DNA from: Polynucleobacter sp. AP-Jannik-300A-C4
GTDB taxonomy: Bacteria > Pseudomonadota > Gammaproteobacteria > Burkholderiales > Burkholderiaceae
Assembly (NCBI RefSeq): GCF_018688335.1
Contig: NZ_CP061316.1
Coordinates: 620,001 to 684,000 of the forward strand
Length of the DNA stretch: 64,000 bases
Reading direction: 5' to 3'
The notes below the pieces were generated by a model that was not told the DNA's origin, ran no database searches, and saw only the letters and a list, made by a program, of their open reading frames with translations. Below, piece after piece: positions 1 to 8,955 of this stretch (its first letter is position 1; every line of letters begins with the position of its first letter). Position numbers and translations under genes: made by a program.

Positions 1-208
1 AGAGGTCAGGTTCATCGGTATCGCTTAAGCCTTTAGTGAAAGCCAGATCTTCCTGAGCTTGCAGGGCAAAAGCAATGATGCGTACCATCATCCGCTCCTC
101 GGTTTCGGAGGGATGCTTTGCGATGGTGAGGGAGTGACTGCCGTAATAGTGGCGGTCAGAGTCTGCGACGTGGAGGTCAGCTTTGTGGATAGTTGCGCGT
201 AGAGCCAT
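1..208 (-). CDS. yaeQ: YaeQ family protein, N-terminal part only
   Basis: Reading leftward from the ATG at 208, an open frame runs without a stop to the window edge and gives about 69 residues. It opens MALRATIHKADLHVAD and continues with a HPSETEERMM block followed by a TKGLSDTDEPDL block. This is the signature N-terminus of the YaeQ family (PD-(D/E)XK nuclease-like fold; cellular role uncertain, once proposed to affect transcript elongation). About the first third of a typical 180-residue protein is present; the rest is outside the window. It is divergent from the FAD oxidoreductase, so 209-297 must hold both promoters, although I see no clear hexamers there. Confidence 0.85.
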   Translation of the reverse strand, partial: MALRATIHKADLHVADSDRHYYGSHSLTIAKHPSETEERMMVRIIAFALQAQEDLAFTKGLSDTDEPDL

Positions 209-297
209 GGTGCATTATCGCCTTTTAAGGGGGATAGGCCGGATCTCCCAGTATTATTTAGAAAATTACCCTGATTTACTGTGTATCGTAGAGTCCC

Positions 298-1908
298 ATG
301 ATCCGTATTACCGAACTTCGCTTGCCGATTAGCCATGCCCCCGAGGCATTGGAGGAGGCGATTTTGAAGCGCTTGAATATCCAAGCCCAGGACCTGGTTC
401 AGTTTGATGTATTCAAACGAAGCTACGATGCCAGAAAAAATGTCGCCCTTGCATTCATCTATACCGTTGATTTATCGGTAAAGAACGAAGAAAAATTGCT
501 TAAACGATTTGCAAACGATGTTCACGTAAGGCTATCCCCAGATACAAGTTATCACTTTGTTGCTAATGCTTCACAACTGAAGGGCGCAAACTTTGTACGT
601 CCTGTTGTTATCGGGTTTGGCCCCTGTGGGATTTTTGCTGCATTGGTATTGGCGCAGATGGGCTTTAAACCTATCGTATTAGAGCGCGGCAAACCAGTGA
701 GAGGGCGCACTCAAGATACTTGGGGCTTATGGCGTAAGAATGTCCTCAATCCAGAATCGAATGTGCAGTTTGGTGAGGGAGGGGCAGGTACATTTTCTGA
801 CGGCAAACTCTATAGCCAAATTAAAGACCCAAAATTTTATGGACGCAAGGTCATTGCTGAATTTATTAAAGCAGGCGCGCCAGAAGAAATTCGTTATGTA
901 GCAAAGCCACATATTGGGACCTTTCGATTGGTTGGTGTCGTCGAAAGAATGCGCCAAGAAATTATCGAGCTTGGTGGAGAGATTCGTTTCTCGCAAAAGG
1001 TGATTGGCTTTGATATTCAGAATGAGCACATTGCTGGAGTCAAAATTGAGGGCCATCCAGATTTACCTGCTAATCATGTAGTGCTAGCTCTTGGACATAG
1101 CGCTCGCGATACCTTCGAAGCACTCCATGCAGCCGGTGTCTATATGGAAGCCAAACCGTTTTCGGTAGGCTTTCGCATTGAGCATCCGCAATCCTTGATT
1201 GACAAGGCACGCTTAGGTCCACATGCTGGCAATGAGCTCATTGGAGCAGCAGATTACAAATTGGTACACCACGCCAAAAATGGCCGTGCAGTCTATAGCT
1301 TTTGTATGTGCCCAGGTGGAACGGTAGTTGCTGCTACCTCTGAGCCTAATCGTGTTGTGACTAATGGTATGAGTCAGTATTCGCGTAATGAGCGTAATGC
1401 TAATGCGGGAATTGTCGTTGGCATTACCCCGGAAGATTATCCTGGCGGTCCACTAGCAGGTATTGAATTTCAGAGGACTTTGGAGTCGAAGGCATATGAG
1501 TTAGGTGGCTCCACCTACGAGGCCCCAGGACAATTGGTGGGTGACTTCCTCGCTGGTAAGGCTTCTACAGACTTTGGTTCTGTAATGCCCTCTTATAAAC
1601 CTGGTGTTCACCTGACAGATCTGGCTGATGCTTTACCTGCTTATGCAATTGAGGCAATCCGAGAGGCAATCCCTGCCTTTGAAAAGCAGATTAAAGGCTT
1701 CTCGATGAAGGATGCAGTATTGACCGGCATTGAGACTCGCACTTCCTCCCCATTGCGTATTACGCGAGGATCAAACTTTCAGAGTCTGAATATCAAAGGC
1801 CTTTATCCCGCGGGTGAGGGTGCTGGCTATGCTGGTGGAATCTTGTCAGCAGGGGTTGATGGGATTAAAGTGGCAGAAGCAGTCGCCCTTGACTATCTTC
1901 CTCAATAA
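298..1908 (+). CDS. FAD-dependent oxidoreductase (COG2509 type)
   Basis: A 536-residue protein with about 100 N-terminal residues typical of this uncharacterised dehydrogenase family, then a dinucleotide-binding Rossmann motif GFGPCG at residues 106-111 followed by an acidic residue after the second strand (VLERGK, near 128-132). A GEGGAGTFSDGK block follows the FAD motif, and the C-terminal GEGAGYAGGI segment is the usual second FAD contact. The physiological substrate of the family is not known. It is divergent from yaeQ and is followed after 19 bases by hemN, so the two may be cotranscribed. Family assignment is confident; reaction and pathway are not. Confidence 0.85.
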   Translation: MIRITELRLPISHAPEALEEAILKRLNIQAQDLVQFDVFKRSYDARKNVALAFIYTVDLSVKNEEKLLKRFANDVHVRLSPDTSYHFVANASQLKGANFVRPVVIGFGPCGIFAALVLAQMGFKPIVLERGKPVRGRTQDTWGLWRKNVLNPESNVQFGEGGAGTFSDGKLYSQIKDPKFYGRKVIAEFIKAGAPEEIRYVAKPHIGTFRLVGVVERMRQEIIELGGEIRFSQKVIGFDIQNEHIAGVKIEGHPDLPANHVVLALGHSARDTFEALHAAGVYMEAKPFSVGFRIEHPQSLIDKARLGPHAGNELIGAADYKLVHHAKNGRAVYSFCMCPGGTVVAATSEPNRVVTNGMSQYSRNERNANAGIVVGITPEDYPGGPLAGIEFQRTLESKAYELGGSTYEAPGQLVGDFLAGKASTDFGSVMPSYKPGVHLTDLADALPAYAIEAIREAIPAFEKQIKGFSMKDAVLTGIETRTSSPLRITRGSNFQSLNIKGLYPAGEGAGYAGGILSAGVDGIKVAEAVALDYLPQ

Positions 1909-1927
1909 TTCCATAAGCTAATTTTTG

Positions 1928-3343
1928 ATGAGCTCTGTAGTTTCTGCATCTAAGCAAAATGAAAAAGAAGTACTTTTTCATCCAGAGTTATTGCAGAAGT
2001 TTGATATCAATGGCCCACGCTACACCTCATACCCTAGTGCCGATCGCTTTCATAATGAGTTCAGTGAATCTGATTATTTGAGGGCATTGCAACGTGTAGC
2101 CCAGGCTGATGAGCCACTATCACTATATTTTCATTTACCGTTTTGTCCCAATATTTGCTATTACTGCGGCTGCAACAAAATCATTACTAAAGATCACGGT
2201 CGCAGCGCTAAATACATCAAGTATTTGGCTAAAGAGATGGCAATGGTTTGCGCTGCAATGGGTGTGCAGAAAAAAATACCAGTAACCCAGTTGCATTGGG
2301 GTGGGGGTACACCAACATTTTTATCTCACGAAGAGATGATTGAATTGATGCACCATACGCGTGAGCATTTTGAGCTACTTCCTGGTGGCGAATACTCAAT
2401 AGAGATTGATCCACGACGTGTCACTGAATCAGATATTGCTTTACTTGCTGAATTGGGTTTTAACCGCATCAGTCTTGGTGTGCAAGATTTCAACCTCGAG
2501 GTACAGCAAGCGGTGCATCGCGTCCAAACAATTGAGGAAACTCAAGCAGTAATAGATTGGTCTAGGAAGTACGGATTTAAATCTAGAAGCGTTGATTTGA
2601 TCTATGGCTTACCAAAGCAGACACCAGAGACCTTCAAAGAAACGGTCGATGCGGTTCTCAAAATGAGTCCTGACCGTCTTTCTGTTTATAACTATGCGCA
2701 CTTGCCCCATATTTTTAAGCCCCAACGCAGAATTGCTGAGGCAGATTTGCCTAGAGCTGCTGACAAGCTCGATATTTTGTCAAACACGATCGCAAGATTG
2801 GGTGATGCAGGTTATGTCTTTATTGGCATGGACCACTTTGCCAAGCCAGATGATGAATTGGCGATTGCTCAAACAGAGGGTAATTTGCATCGCAATTTCC
2901 AAGGCTATTCTACGCAAGCTGAATGTGATCTCTTGGCTTTTGGAATTTCGTCGATTGGTAAGGTGGATGATTGTTACTCGCAAAATGTCCGCACACTAGA
3001 CGAGTATTACTCGGCAATCGATGATGGCCATCTGCCGACACTCCGAGGCCTGCAATTAGACAAGGATGATTTACTGCGTCGTGAATTAATTGGCGAGTTA
3101 ATGTGCCAATTTGCTCTGGATACTGATTTATTTGGCAAGACTCACCAAATCAACTTTCCAAGTTACTTCAAGATAGAGATTGAAGAGCTCAAGCATCTGG
3201 AACAGGCTGGCCTACTGGAGTGGCAGGGTGCGAAGATGGTCGTGCCCATCAAAGGCCGACTCCTGGCTCGACGTGTGGCAATGACCTTTGATCGCCATCT
3301 TAGAGAATCTCAAGCAAAGGGCACTTACTCAAAAGTGCTTTAA
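1928..3343 (+). CDS. hemN: Oxygen-independent coproporphyrinogen III oxidase
   Basis: Radical-SAM enzyme that decarboxylates coproporphyrinogen III to protoporphyrinogen IX without oxygen, in cytoplasmic haem synthesis. The iron-sulfur ligands form the HemN-type CxxxCxxCxC cluster (CPNICYYCGC, C73/C77/C80 plus C82), preceded by the SYPSADRF block near residue 35 that is typical of true HemN rather than the HemW paralogue. The GGGTPTFL motif for SAM binding follows. Full family length (471 residues). I use the ATG at 1928; a TTG one codon upstream is also open. It lies 19 bases behind the FAD oxidoreductase. The two FNR-type boxes nearby are downstream of this gene and do not belong to it. Confidence 0.95.
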   Translation: MSSVVSASKQNEKEVLFHPELLQKFDINGPRYTSYPSADRFHNEFSESDYLRALQRVAQADEPLSLYFHLPFCPNICYYCGCNKIITKDHGRSAKYIKYLAKEMAMVCAAMGVQKKIPVTQLHWGGGTPTFLSHEEMIELMHHTREHFELLPGGEYSIEIDPRRVTESDIALLAELGFNRISLGVQDFNLEVQQAVHRVQTIEETQAVIDWSRKYGFKSRSVDLIYGLPKQTPETFKETVDAVLKMSPDRLSVYNYAHLPHIFKPQRRIAEADLPRAADKLDILSNTIARLGDAGYVFIGMDHFAKPDDELAIAQTEGNLHRNFQGYSTQAECDLLAFGISSIGKVDDCYSQNVRTLDEYYSAIDDGHLPTLRGLQLDKDDLLRRELIGELMCQFALDTDLFGKTHQINFPSYFKIEIEELKHLEQAGLLEWQGAKMVVPIKGRLLARRVAMTFDRHLRESQAKGTYSKVL

Positions 3344-3371
3344 GCGAAATTGAGTGAGAGCCTGTACTCAT

Positions 3372-3385
3372 TTGATCTACATCAA
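3372..3385. promoter_or_regulatory. FNR/ANR-type binding site, distal
   Basis: TTGAT CTAC ATCAA is an exact match to the FNR consensus TTGAT-N4-ATCAA. It lies 138 bases upstream of the ompW start and 72 bases (about seven helical turns, centre to centre) from a second perfect box at 3444-3457, so dimers on the two boxes would sit on the same face of the helix. Confidence 0.8.
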
Positions 3386-3443
3386 AAACTCATCAAAATA
3401 GTGTTGGTTTAAAACCAAAAATTAATTTCTGCAGTCTCTGAAT

Positions 3444-3457
3444 TTGATTTGCATCAA
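3444..3457. promoter_or_regulatory. FNR/ANR-type binding site, proximal
   Basis: TTGAT TTGC ATCAA is a second exact FNR consensus. If it acts as a class II activator site (centre near -41.5), transcription of ompW would start near 3492, leaving about 30 bases of leader. Immediately downstream, 3492-3502 carries the two half-sites in inverted order around one base (ATCAA A TTGAT), which could overlap the predicted start. The start point is inferred, not seen. Confidence 0.8.
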
Positions 3458-3522
3458 ATTACAACCCCATCTTCAATTTGAAAATAGATCCATCAAATTG
3501 ATAACAAAAAAAGGGGTAAATC

Positions 3523-4146
3523 ATGCGTCTTAAAACTCTAGTAGCCGCTATGGCAGCAGTAGCTTCATTGGCTCCAATCGCCGCTCAAGCTCAATCTTCA
3601 AGCGAGAACCCATGGATGGTTCGTGTGCGCGCCGTGGACTTGCTTTGGCAGAATGGTCAGACTGGCGCTGTTCAAACATTAGACGTAAAAGCTAAAGATC
3701 AGATCATTCCTGAGTTTGATGTCTCCTATTTCTTTACTAAAAATATTGCTGCCGAGTTGGTATTGACTTACCCACAAAGCATTCAGATTGATGCTGGTGG
3801 AAATAAGTTAGGTACGATCAAGGCGCTTCCACCATCGTTAGTTCTTCAGTATCACTTCACAGAGTTCGGTGCATTTAAACCTTATGTTGGTGCTGGTATA
3901 AATTACACGATTTTCAGTAGTCGTAATAATTTGGGCGGTGGTACCTATTCTGTTGATAGCTCTAGTGTTGGCGCTGTTGGTCAAATTGGTATGGACTATA
4001 TGTTTGATAAAAATTGGGGTCTAAACGTTGACTTGAAATATGCAACGATGTCGACTAATGTTTCCAGTCCTGCATACGGCCCAGTCGCAGGTAAGCTGAC
4101 TTTGAATCCATGGATGCCAGCTGTTGGTGTAACTTACAAGTTCTAA
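3523..4146 (+). CDS. ompW: OmpW family outer membrane protein
   Basis: A 207-residue precursor with a classic signal peptide (MRLKTLVAAMAAVASLAPIA, cleaved after AQA near residue 24) and the N-terminal NPWMVRVRAVDL strand typical of OmpW. The barrel includes the PPSLVLQYHF and KPYVGAGINYT strands and ends in the aromatic outer-membrane signature TYKF. OmpW forms an eight-stranded barrel thought to pass small hydrophobic compounds. A good ribosome binding site (AAAGGGG) lies just upstream of the ATG. The two FNR boxes in the 179-base promoter region predict induction when oxygen is low, as is known for E. coli ompW. It is monocistronic, closed by the hairpin at 4171. Confidence 0.92.
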   Translation: MRLKTLVAAMAAVASLAPIAAQAQSSSENPWMVRVRAVDLLWQNGQTGAVQTLDVKAKDQIIPEFDVSYFFTKNIAAELVLTYPQSIQIDAGGNKLGTIKALPPSLVLQYHFTEFGAFKPYVGAGINYTIFSSRNNLGGGTYSVDSSSVGAVGQIGMDYMFDKNWGLNVDLKYATMSTNVSSPAYGPVAGKLTLNPWMPAVGVTYKF

Positions 4147-4170
4147 GAATTCAGTTCTTAGTTCTTGAGA

Positions 4171-4198
4171 TAGAGCCCTTAAGGGGCTCTATTTTTTT
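4171..4198 (+). terminator. Intrinsic terminator of ompW
   Basis: The arms TAGAGCCC and GGGCTCTA form an 8-bp stem around a short loop, followed by a run of seven T. It sits 25 bases after the ompW stop. The leftward ATPase gene that follows ends at 4208. Confidence 0.85.
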
Positions 4199-4207
4199 GT
4201 TCACTCA

Positions 4208-4804
4208 TTATTGAATCAAGTGTTCAATCAACTTCTCAAATTTGGCTTCATCAAAATGTAAATTATCAAAGCGCTGTATTGCAATATGCTCTGGAGGATT
4301 AACTCTGCGTTTGGTGTATTGATCCCAGTGCTTGAGTTTGTATTCATCTCGAGGGTCTGCGCGCTTTTCCATACGACGCTTTGCTTCACTTTCATCGAGA
4401 TCTATCCAGGCGATTTTGATGCTAGATACACTGGGTACTCCAAGCTCCTCGGGATTGAACATCCGTCCGCTTTGTATCTCGCTAGAGAATGGACCTACTA
4501 GGATGACATTGACGCCAAGTTGGAGGTTTTCTTTGGCGATGGCGATGAGGCCTGCATATTCCCAATCCCTGAGGTTCTGAAGATAGAAGGGGCTATCGCG
4601 ATCATTGGGATTATTGGTAGTGAGCTCCATGACATGGGCACTATAGGCGCCGTAGACTGTATCTTTATCTAAGAAGAAAAAGTCCTCACCGGTCTTTTCC
4701 ACTATTAGGGGTAGAGCCTTTTTAGCTAAAGTAGTTTTACCGGTGCCCGCATGGCCTGCAAAGAGGATAAGTCGTGGTGCGCCAGGGCTGAGCTTACAGG
4801 TCAT
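4208..4804 (-). CDS. P-loop ATPase/kinase-like protein (AAA_33 type)
   Basis: A 198-residue single-domain P-loop protein. The Walker A motif GHAGTGKT is at residues 17-24, and a DLDESEAKRRMEKR segment near residue 140 resembles the lid region of small kinases. This is the general build of zeta-toxin-like, shikimate-kinase-like or polynucleotide-kinase-like proteins grouped as AAA_33. The substrate is unknown. No antitoxin-like partner lies next to it, so I do not call it a toxin. It is convergent with ompW and divergent from uup. Confidence 0.7.
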   Translation of the reverse strand: MTCKLSPGAPRLILFAGHAGTGKTTLAKKALPLIVEKTGEDFFFLDKDTVYGAYSAHVMELTTNNPNDRDSPFYLQNLRDWEYAGLIAIAKENLQLGVNVILVGPFSSEIQSGRMFNPEELGVPSVSSIKIAWIDLDESEAKRRMEKRADPRDEYKLKHWDQYTKRRVNPPEHIAIQRFDNLHFDEAKFEKLIEHLIQ

Positions 4805-4905
4805 TTATCGCTTTATTTGGGTGTATTGCCTGGTTAAATTCTACTTCTCAATCCCATGTTTATTGGAAATATCACCACTTTGCTTGAAGTGACGATAATG
4901 TCGCC

Positions 4906-6825
4906 ATGGCTTTAATCGTACTCACTGATGCAAAACTGGCTTTTGGCCACGTTGACCTCCTCGCAAATACTGCTTTCTCATTGGAATCTGGGGAGCGTGT
5001 TGGCTTAATTGGCCGCAATGGCACTGGCAAATCTTCTTTATTGAAGATCTTGGCTGGCATAGAAAAAATGGATGATGGTTTGCTGCAATATCAGCAAGGC
5101 CTCCGCATTGCCTATGTTCCTCAAGAACCAATATTTGAGGCTGAAGAAACTGTCTTTGATGCCGTATCCAAGGGTGTAGCTCAGGCCAAGGCGCTGCGCG
5201 AAGAGTATGAAGCTCTGAGCGTAGGAGAGTGGGACGATGCTGCTCACCACCGCCTTGACGAAGTGCAATCCCAATTGGAGGCTTTAAGTGGCTGGAACTG
5301 GGAGCAGCGCGTTCATGAAACATTGGATCGCCTGCATTTAGAAGCTGATGTCAAGATCAATACCTTATCGGGTGGAACGAAGAAGCGTGTTGCCTTAGCT
5401 CGCGCTCTTGTGGAGATGCCGGATGTATTGCTATTAGATGAGCCTACCAACCATCTCGATTTAGATTCGATTTCTTGGTTGGAGGATTTGCTTAAAGAGT
5501 ACAAAGGCTCGGTAATTCTGATTACCCATGATCGTGCCTTCTTAGATAACGTTTGCACGCAAATTGTAGAACTTGATCGTGGAATCTTACGCACCTACCC
5601 AGGAAATTTCTCGGCGTACGAAGTATTAAAAGATCAGGAGATGAATTCTGAATCTTTGGCTAATGCGCGCGCGGATAAATTACTCGCCCAAGAAGAGGTC
5701 TGGATTCGCAAGGGGGTTGAAGCAAGGCGTACGCGTAGTGTTGCGCGTATTGCGCGCTTAGAAGCACTGCGAACTACTCGCTCACAAAGACGTGATGCGG
5801 TTGGGCAAGTCAAGCTTGCAGTTTCCGCGGGAGATAGAAGCGGCAAGATCGTTGCGGATCTGCAGAATGTTTCTAAGTCTTACGATCGCCCGATTGTGAA
5901 AGATTTCACGGCAACCATTTTGCGTGGCGATAAAGTGGGTCTGCTTGGTCCTAATGGTGCAGGCAAAACTACGCTTCTCAAATTAATACTGGGGACGATC
6001 GCGCCAGATTCTGGAACGGCAACCATGGGCACTCGCATTGAGGTAGCCTACTTTGATCAGATGCGCGAAGGCTTAGATCTCAATGCTTCGCTTGAGGACT
6101 ACATTAGCCCAGGTAGCGAGTGGATTGAAATCAATGGCAATAAGAAGCACGTCAAGAGTTATTTGAGTGATTTCTTATTCGCACCAGAGCGTACTAATTC
6201 ACCAGTCAGCACTTTGTCTGGTGGAGAGCGGAACCGTTTATTGTTGGCACGCTTATTTGCCCGTCCTGCAAACGTCTTGGTTTTGGATGAACCAACCAAT
6301 GACTTGGATATCGACACTCTGGATTTACTCGAGCAATTACTCCAAGACTACAAAGGTACGGTGTTCTTGGTCAGCCATGACCGCTACTTCTTGGATAACG
6401 TCGTGACCAGCATCATTGCTAACGAAGGCGATGGATTCTGGCGTGAGTATGAAGGTGGTTACGAAGACTGGAAGATCCAGAAAGCGCGCTCAGATAAGAT
6501 CCGTGCGGCCAATGGCGGCGCTAAAGCTGTTGAAAGATCAGAGGTAAAGCCAGAGATAAAAGTTGAATCAAAGCCCACTGCTGTAAAGGGTAGCGTGAGC
6601 AAGCTCAATGGGAAAGAACGGTTGGAGCTAGAGGCATTACCTTTACAGATTGAGACGCTTGAGACGGAGCAAGCAGATATTGGTATTGCGATGAGCAACC
6701 CCGATCTTTATAAAAACGAACCTGAATTGGCCGCGAGTATGCAAGCGCGTCTATCTGAAATTACTGCAGATCTAGATATCAAGTTACAACGCTGGGAATT
6801 GCTCTTAAGTCGTTCAGAATCTTAA
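4906..6825 (+). CDS. uup: ABC-F family ATPase, Uup type
   Basis: A 639-residue protein with two ATP-binding cassettes and no membrane helices. The first has Walker A GRNGTGKSS at residues 36-44, signature LSGGTKKR and Walker B LLLDEPTNHLDL. The second has Walker A GPNGAGKTT near residue 350, signature LSGGERNR and Walker B LVLDEPTNDLDI. The linker between them is highly basic (ARRTRSVARIARLEALR). A C-terminal helical tail from about residue 560 matches the Uup coiled-coil domain, which binds DNA. ABC-F proteins act on the ribosome, and Uup also affects precise transposon excision and branched DNA. Assignment to Uup rather than EttA or YheS rests on the tail and total length. Confidence 0.9.
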   Translation: MALIVLTDAKLAFGHVDLLANTAFSLESGERVGLIGRNGTGKSSLLKILAGIEKMDDGLLQYQQGLRIAYVPQEPIFEAEETVFDAVSKGVAQAKALREEYEALSVGEWDDAAHHRLDEVQSQLEALSGWNWEQRVHETLDRLHLEADVKINTLSGGTKKRVALARALVEMPDVLLLDEPTNHLDLDSISWLEDLLKEYKGSVILITHDRAFLDNVCTQIVELDRGILRTYPGNFSAYEVLKDQEMNSESLANARADKLLAQEEVWIRKGVEARRTRSVARIARLEALRTTRSQRRDAVGQVKLAVSAGDRSGKIVADLQNVSKSYDRPIVKDFTATILRGDKVGLLGPNGAGKTTLLKLILGTIAPDSGTATMGTRIEVAYFDQMREGLDLNASLEDYISPGSEWIEINGNKKHVKSYLSDFLFAPERTNSPVSTLSGGERNRLLLARLFARPANVLVLDEPTNDLDIDTLDLLEQLLQDYKGTVFLVSHDRYFLDNVVTSIIANEGDGFWREYEGGYEDWKIQKARSDKIRAANGGAKAVERSEVKPEIKVESKPTAVKGSVSKLNGKERLELEALPLQIETLETEQADIGIAMSNPDLYKNEPELAASMQARLSEITADLDIKLQRWELLLSRSES

Positions 6826-6840
6826 TTTGATCTGCTTGGT

Positions 6841-7512
6841 TTATGACTTGCTCAGCACCATAGTCAAAAACCTGGAGATATCTACTAGCTCATCTGGGTG
6901 AAGAGAGTGTTCCATCGGGTAGGTATTCCAGTCCACCTGATAGCATAATTTTTCTAGGATATCAGCTGAAGCCTCAGCTCGTTCTGGAACGATCACAGCA
7001 TCCCAAACACCATGCGCCATAAAAATCGGTGTTTTGCTATTTGCATCACTTCTCTCGACTGCAAGTGATTTTGCTAGGGGCAGGTAGCCTGATAGAGCCA
7101 TGATGCCTGCCAGTGTGTGTGGAAAGCGTAGACCGACCTGTAAAGACATGGCACAGCCCTGTGAGAAGCCAGCTAAAACAATTTTGTCATAGACAATGCC
7201 ACGGCTTGCTTCTCGCTCAATTAGCTCCGCAATAGCTGTTGCGGACTTGTGAGTGCCGGCAACATCTTCGCGGGCATTAATGTCTCTTTCGGTAATGTCA
7301 TACCACGCTGGCATAAGGTAACCGCCATTGACAGTGACTGCCATAGAGGGTGCACTTGGAAAAACAAAGCGTATAGCAGGGCACTCAGACAGATTGAGTT
7401 GCGGAATGATGGGTACAAAGTCATTGCCATCAGCCCCTAGTCCGTGCAGCCAAATGACGGAAGCGCTTGGATTGGGGGCGGTTTCAATTTCAATGCAAGG
7501 CAATGTGGCCAT
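6841..7512 (-). CDS. Carboxylesterase/phospholipase-type alpha/beta hydrolase
   Basis: A 223-residue hydrolase of the dienelactone-hydrolase-like carboxylesterase II family (related to YpfH). The oxyanion-hole motif WLHGLGADG is at residues 21-29 and the nucleophile elbow GFSQG at 115-119 puts Ser117 as nucleophile. Asp171 (HGVWDAVIVP) and His202 (EHSLHPDE) complete the triad. There is no signal peptide, so it is cytoplasmic. It ends seven bases before nothing on its own strand and starts just downstream of cbpM (gap 6 bases), suggesting cotranscription with cbpA-cbpM. The natural ester substrate is unknown. Confidence 0.85.
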   Translation of the reverse strand: MATLPCIEIETAPNPSASVIWLHGLGADGNDFVPIIPQLNLSECPAIRFVFPSAPSMAVTVNGGYLMPAWYDITERDINAREDVAGTHKSATAIAELIEREASRGIVYDKIVLAGFSQGCAMSLQVGLRFPHTLAGIMALSGYLPLAKSLAVERSDANSKTPIFMAHGVWDAVIVPERAEASADILEKLCYQVDWNTYPMEHSLHPDELVDISRFLTMVLSKS

Positions 7513-7518
7513 GAATTT

Positions 7519-7845
7519 TTATCCTAGATTTTCACGAAGCAACTGATTGCGCAGGCGACTAATTTCTTCCAGAAGATCAAGTGCTAAAGCAACTCCAGGC
7601 GTATTGAGTTCCAGATCATGAGTTAAACGAGCAGCAGTCTTTGCACGCTTTAGAGATTCCCCACTAAAACGCCAGTCTTCAGGGGATGAGCCAGTAGGGC
7701 TCAATACTCCCTCTGTTACCCATGACATGATGAGATCCTGGGGCGCACGCGTAGCCTGTGAAATTTCCACAATGCTCATGTGCACCTCTTCTTCAACAAG
7801 ACTACCTTCAATCCAGGTGATTTTTGTTTGTGTCATGTTTATCAT
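7519..7845 (-). CDS. cbpM: Chaperone modulator CbpM
   Basis: A 108-residue MerR-HTH-like protein encoded directly behind cbpA. CbpM binds the J domain of CbpA and blocks its work with DnaK. The N-terminal half carries a helix-turn-helix-like segment (VEISQATRAPQDLIMSWVTEGVLSP is the region, about residues 24-48) and the C-terminal half is helical with an ISRLRNQLL segment. The ATG at 7845 overlaps the cbpA stop as ATGA, indicating translational coupling. An in-frame ATG three codons on (7836) is an alternative. Confidence 0.85.
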   Translation of the reverse strand: MINMTQTKITWIEGSLVEEEVHMSIVEISQATRAPQDLIMSWVTEGVLSPTGSSPEDWRFSGESLKRAKTAARLTHDLELNTPGVALALDLLEEISRLRNQLLRENLG

Positions 7846-8822
7846 CCCTTCAGGTGGGTTCTGGGGTTGAAATCAAAAGCTTTCTCTAGTGATTGATAAG
7901 CTTCTTTTTGAGCATCGGTTTCTGCGCTAGGCAAAACAATATTTGGCACAACGTACAAGTCACCAGCTTCTTTGCTGGGGATACCTTTTTCTTTGAGTCT
8001 CATCTTGCGACCTGTTGCTGTGCCAGCTGGAATCTTTAATTCCAGAGTGGAGCCCGCAGGGGTAGGGATATTGACAGTAGTACCTAGTGCAGCTTCCCAT
8101 GGTGCTAGTGGTAAATCCAGGTAAACATCTTTTCCGTCGACACGGTAAATAGGGTTTGCATGAAAATCAATCTCAAGGTACAAGTCACCTGCACCACCTG
8201 TACCCATACCAGGACCGCCTTGCCCAGCTAAGCGTAAATTCTGTCCGGCCTTGATGCCCTTGGGAATGCTGACATCAAGTTTGCGTTCCTGTGTGCTGAC
8301 ATGACCATTGGCATCTTGCGCAGGCATATGCAGGGAAATGGTACGTTTTGCGCCGTTATAGGCATCAGCAAGATCAATCAGGATTTTGGCATGATGATCT
8401 TGACCTTTAAAGTTCATGCCCTGACGGGGGTTACCACCTCGACCACCTTGAGTATGGCGACCTCTGCCAAAAAGAGATTCAAAGAATTCACTTTGATCAC
8501 CTTCATAGCCACCACCAAATCCACCATGGCCACCACCAAAGTTGCCATCGGAATATTCAAATCCCTCATTCCAGTTCGGTGGAGGTGTGAAATCTTGGCC
8601 ATTTTTCCAATTGGCGCCCATGCGATCGTATGCCGCACGCTTCTCGGTGTCTTTCAGTACGGAGTAGGCTTCTCCGACAGCTTTAAACTGCTCTTCTGCG
8701 CCAGCTTCTTTATTCACATCTGGGTGATATTTGCGTGCTAGCTTGCGATAAGCCGCTTTAATTTCTGCTTCGGTTGCACCACGTGCTACACCGAGTGTTT
8801 CGTAGTAGTCCCTGAATTTCAT
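7842..8822 (-). CDS. cbpA: Curved DNA-binding DnaJ-type co-chaperone
   Basis: A 326-residue class II J-protein. The J domain occupies residues 1-70 with the catalytic HPD triad at 33-35. A Gly/Phe-rich linker spans about 95-140, and two beta-sandwich peptide-binding domains follow. There is no zinc-finger region, which separates it from DnaJ. CbpA delivers substrates to DnaK and can coat DNA in stationary phase. Its partner cbpM overlaps the 3' end. The 82-base region upstream to the terminator at 8905 must hold the promoter; TAGAAT preceded by TG is a possible extended -10, but I see no clear sigma-32 consensus. Confidence 0.93.
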   Translation of the reverse strand: MKFRDYYETLGVARGATEAEIKAAYRKLARKYHPDVNKEAGAEEQFKAVGEAYSVLKDTEKRAAYDRMGANWKNGQDFTPPPNWNEGFEYSDGNFGGGHGGFGGGYEGDQSEFFESLFGRGRHTQGGRGGNPRQGMNFKGQDHHAKILIDLADAYNGAKRTISLHMPAQDANGHVSTQERKLDVSIPKGIKAGQNLRLAGQGGPGMGTGGAGDLYLEIDFHANPIYRVDGKDVYLDLPLAPWEAALGTTVNIPTPAGSTLELKIPAGTATGRKMRLKEKGIPSKEAGDLYVVPNIVLPSAETDAQKEAYQSLEKAFDFNPRTHLKG

Positions 8823-8904
8823 AATCCTAATGAAGTCCTGATTGAATCAATAAGCTTCATTCTACAATCCCTCGGCTAAATTTTCGGTCTCTTTTTGAGT
8901 GTAG

Positions 8905-8928
8905 AAAAAGCGGGCATAAAGCCCGCTT
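8905..8928 (-). terminator. Intrinsic terminator of the leftward sugar-acid genes
   Basis: On the minus strand the arms AAGCGGGC and GCCCGCTT pair around a five-base loop and run into TTTTT. It lies 27 bases after the stop of the dehydratase gene and separates it from cbpA. Confidence 0.85.
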
Positions 8929-8955
8929 AGAATCAACCTGCTCCAGGATCTGGGC

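Noticed and set aside
88-384. A 98-residue leftward frame at the window start
   Set aside because: It overlaps both the yaeQ start and the FAD oxidoreductase, and has no family features. The yaeQ frame on the same strand is clearly the coding one.
3372-3457. FNR boxes as regulators of hemN
   Set aside because: hemN is a common FNR target, but the boxes lie after its stop and only 16-19 bases precede its start. They fit ompW.
4208-4804. Zeta-type toxin call for the small P-loop protein
   Set aside because: It has a Walker A motif of that broad class, but there is no antitoxin-like neighbour and no zeta-specific motif that I can confirm.
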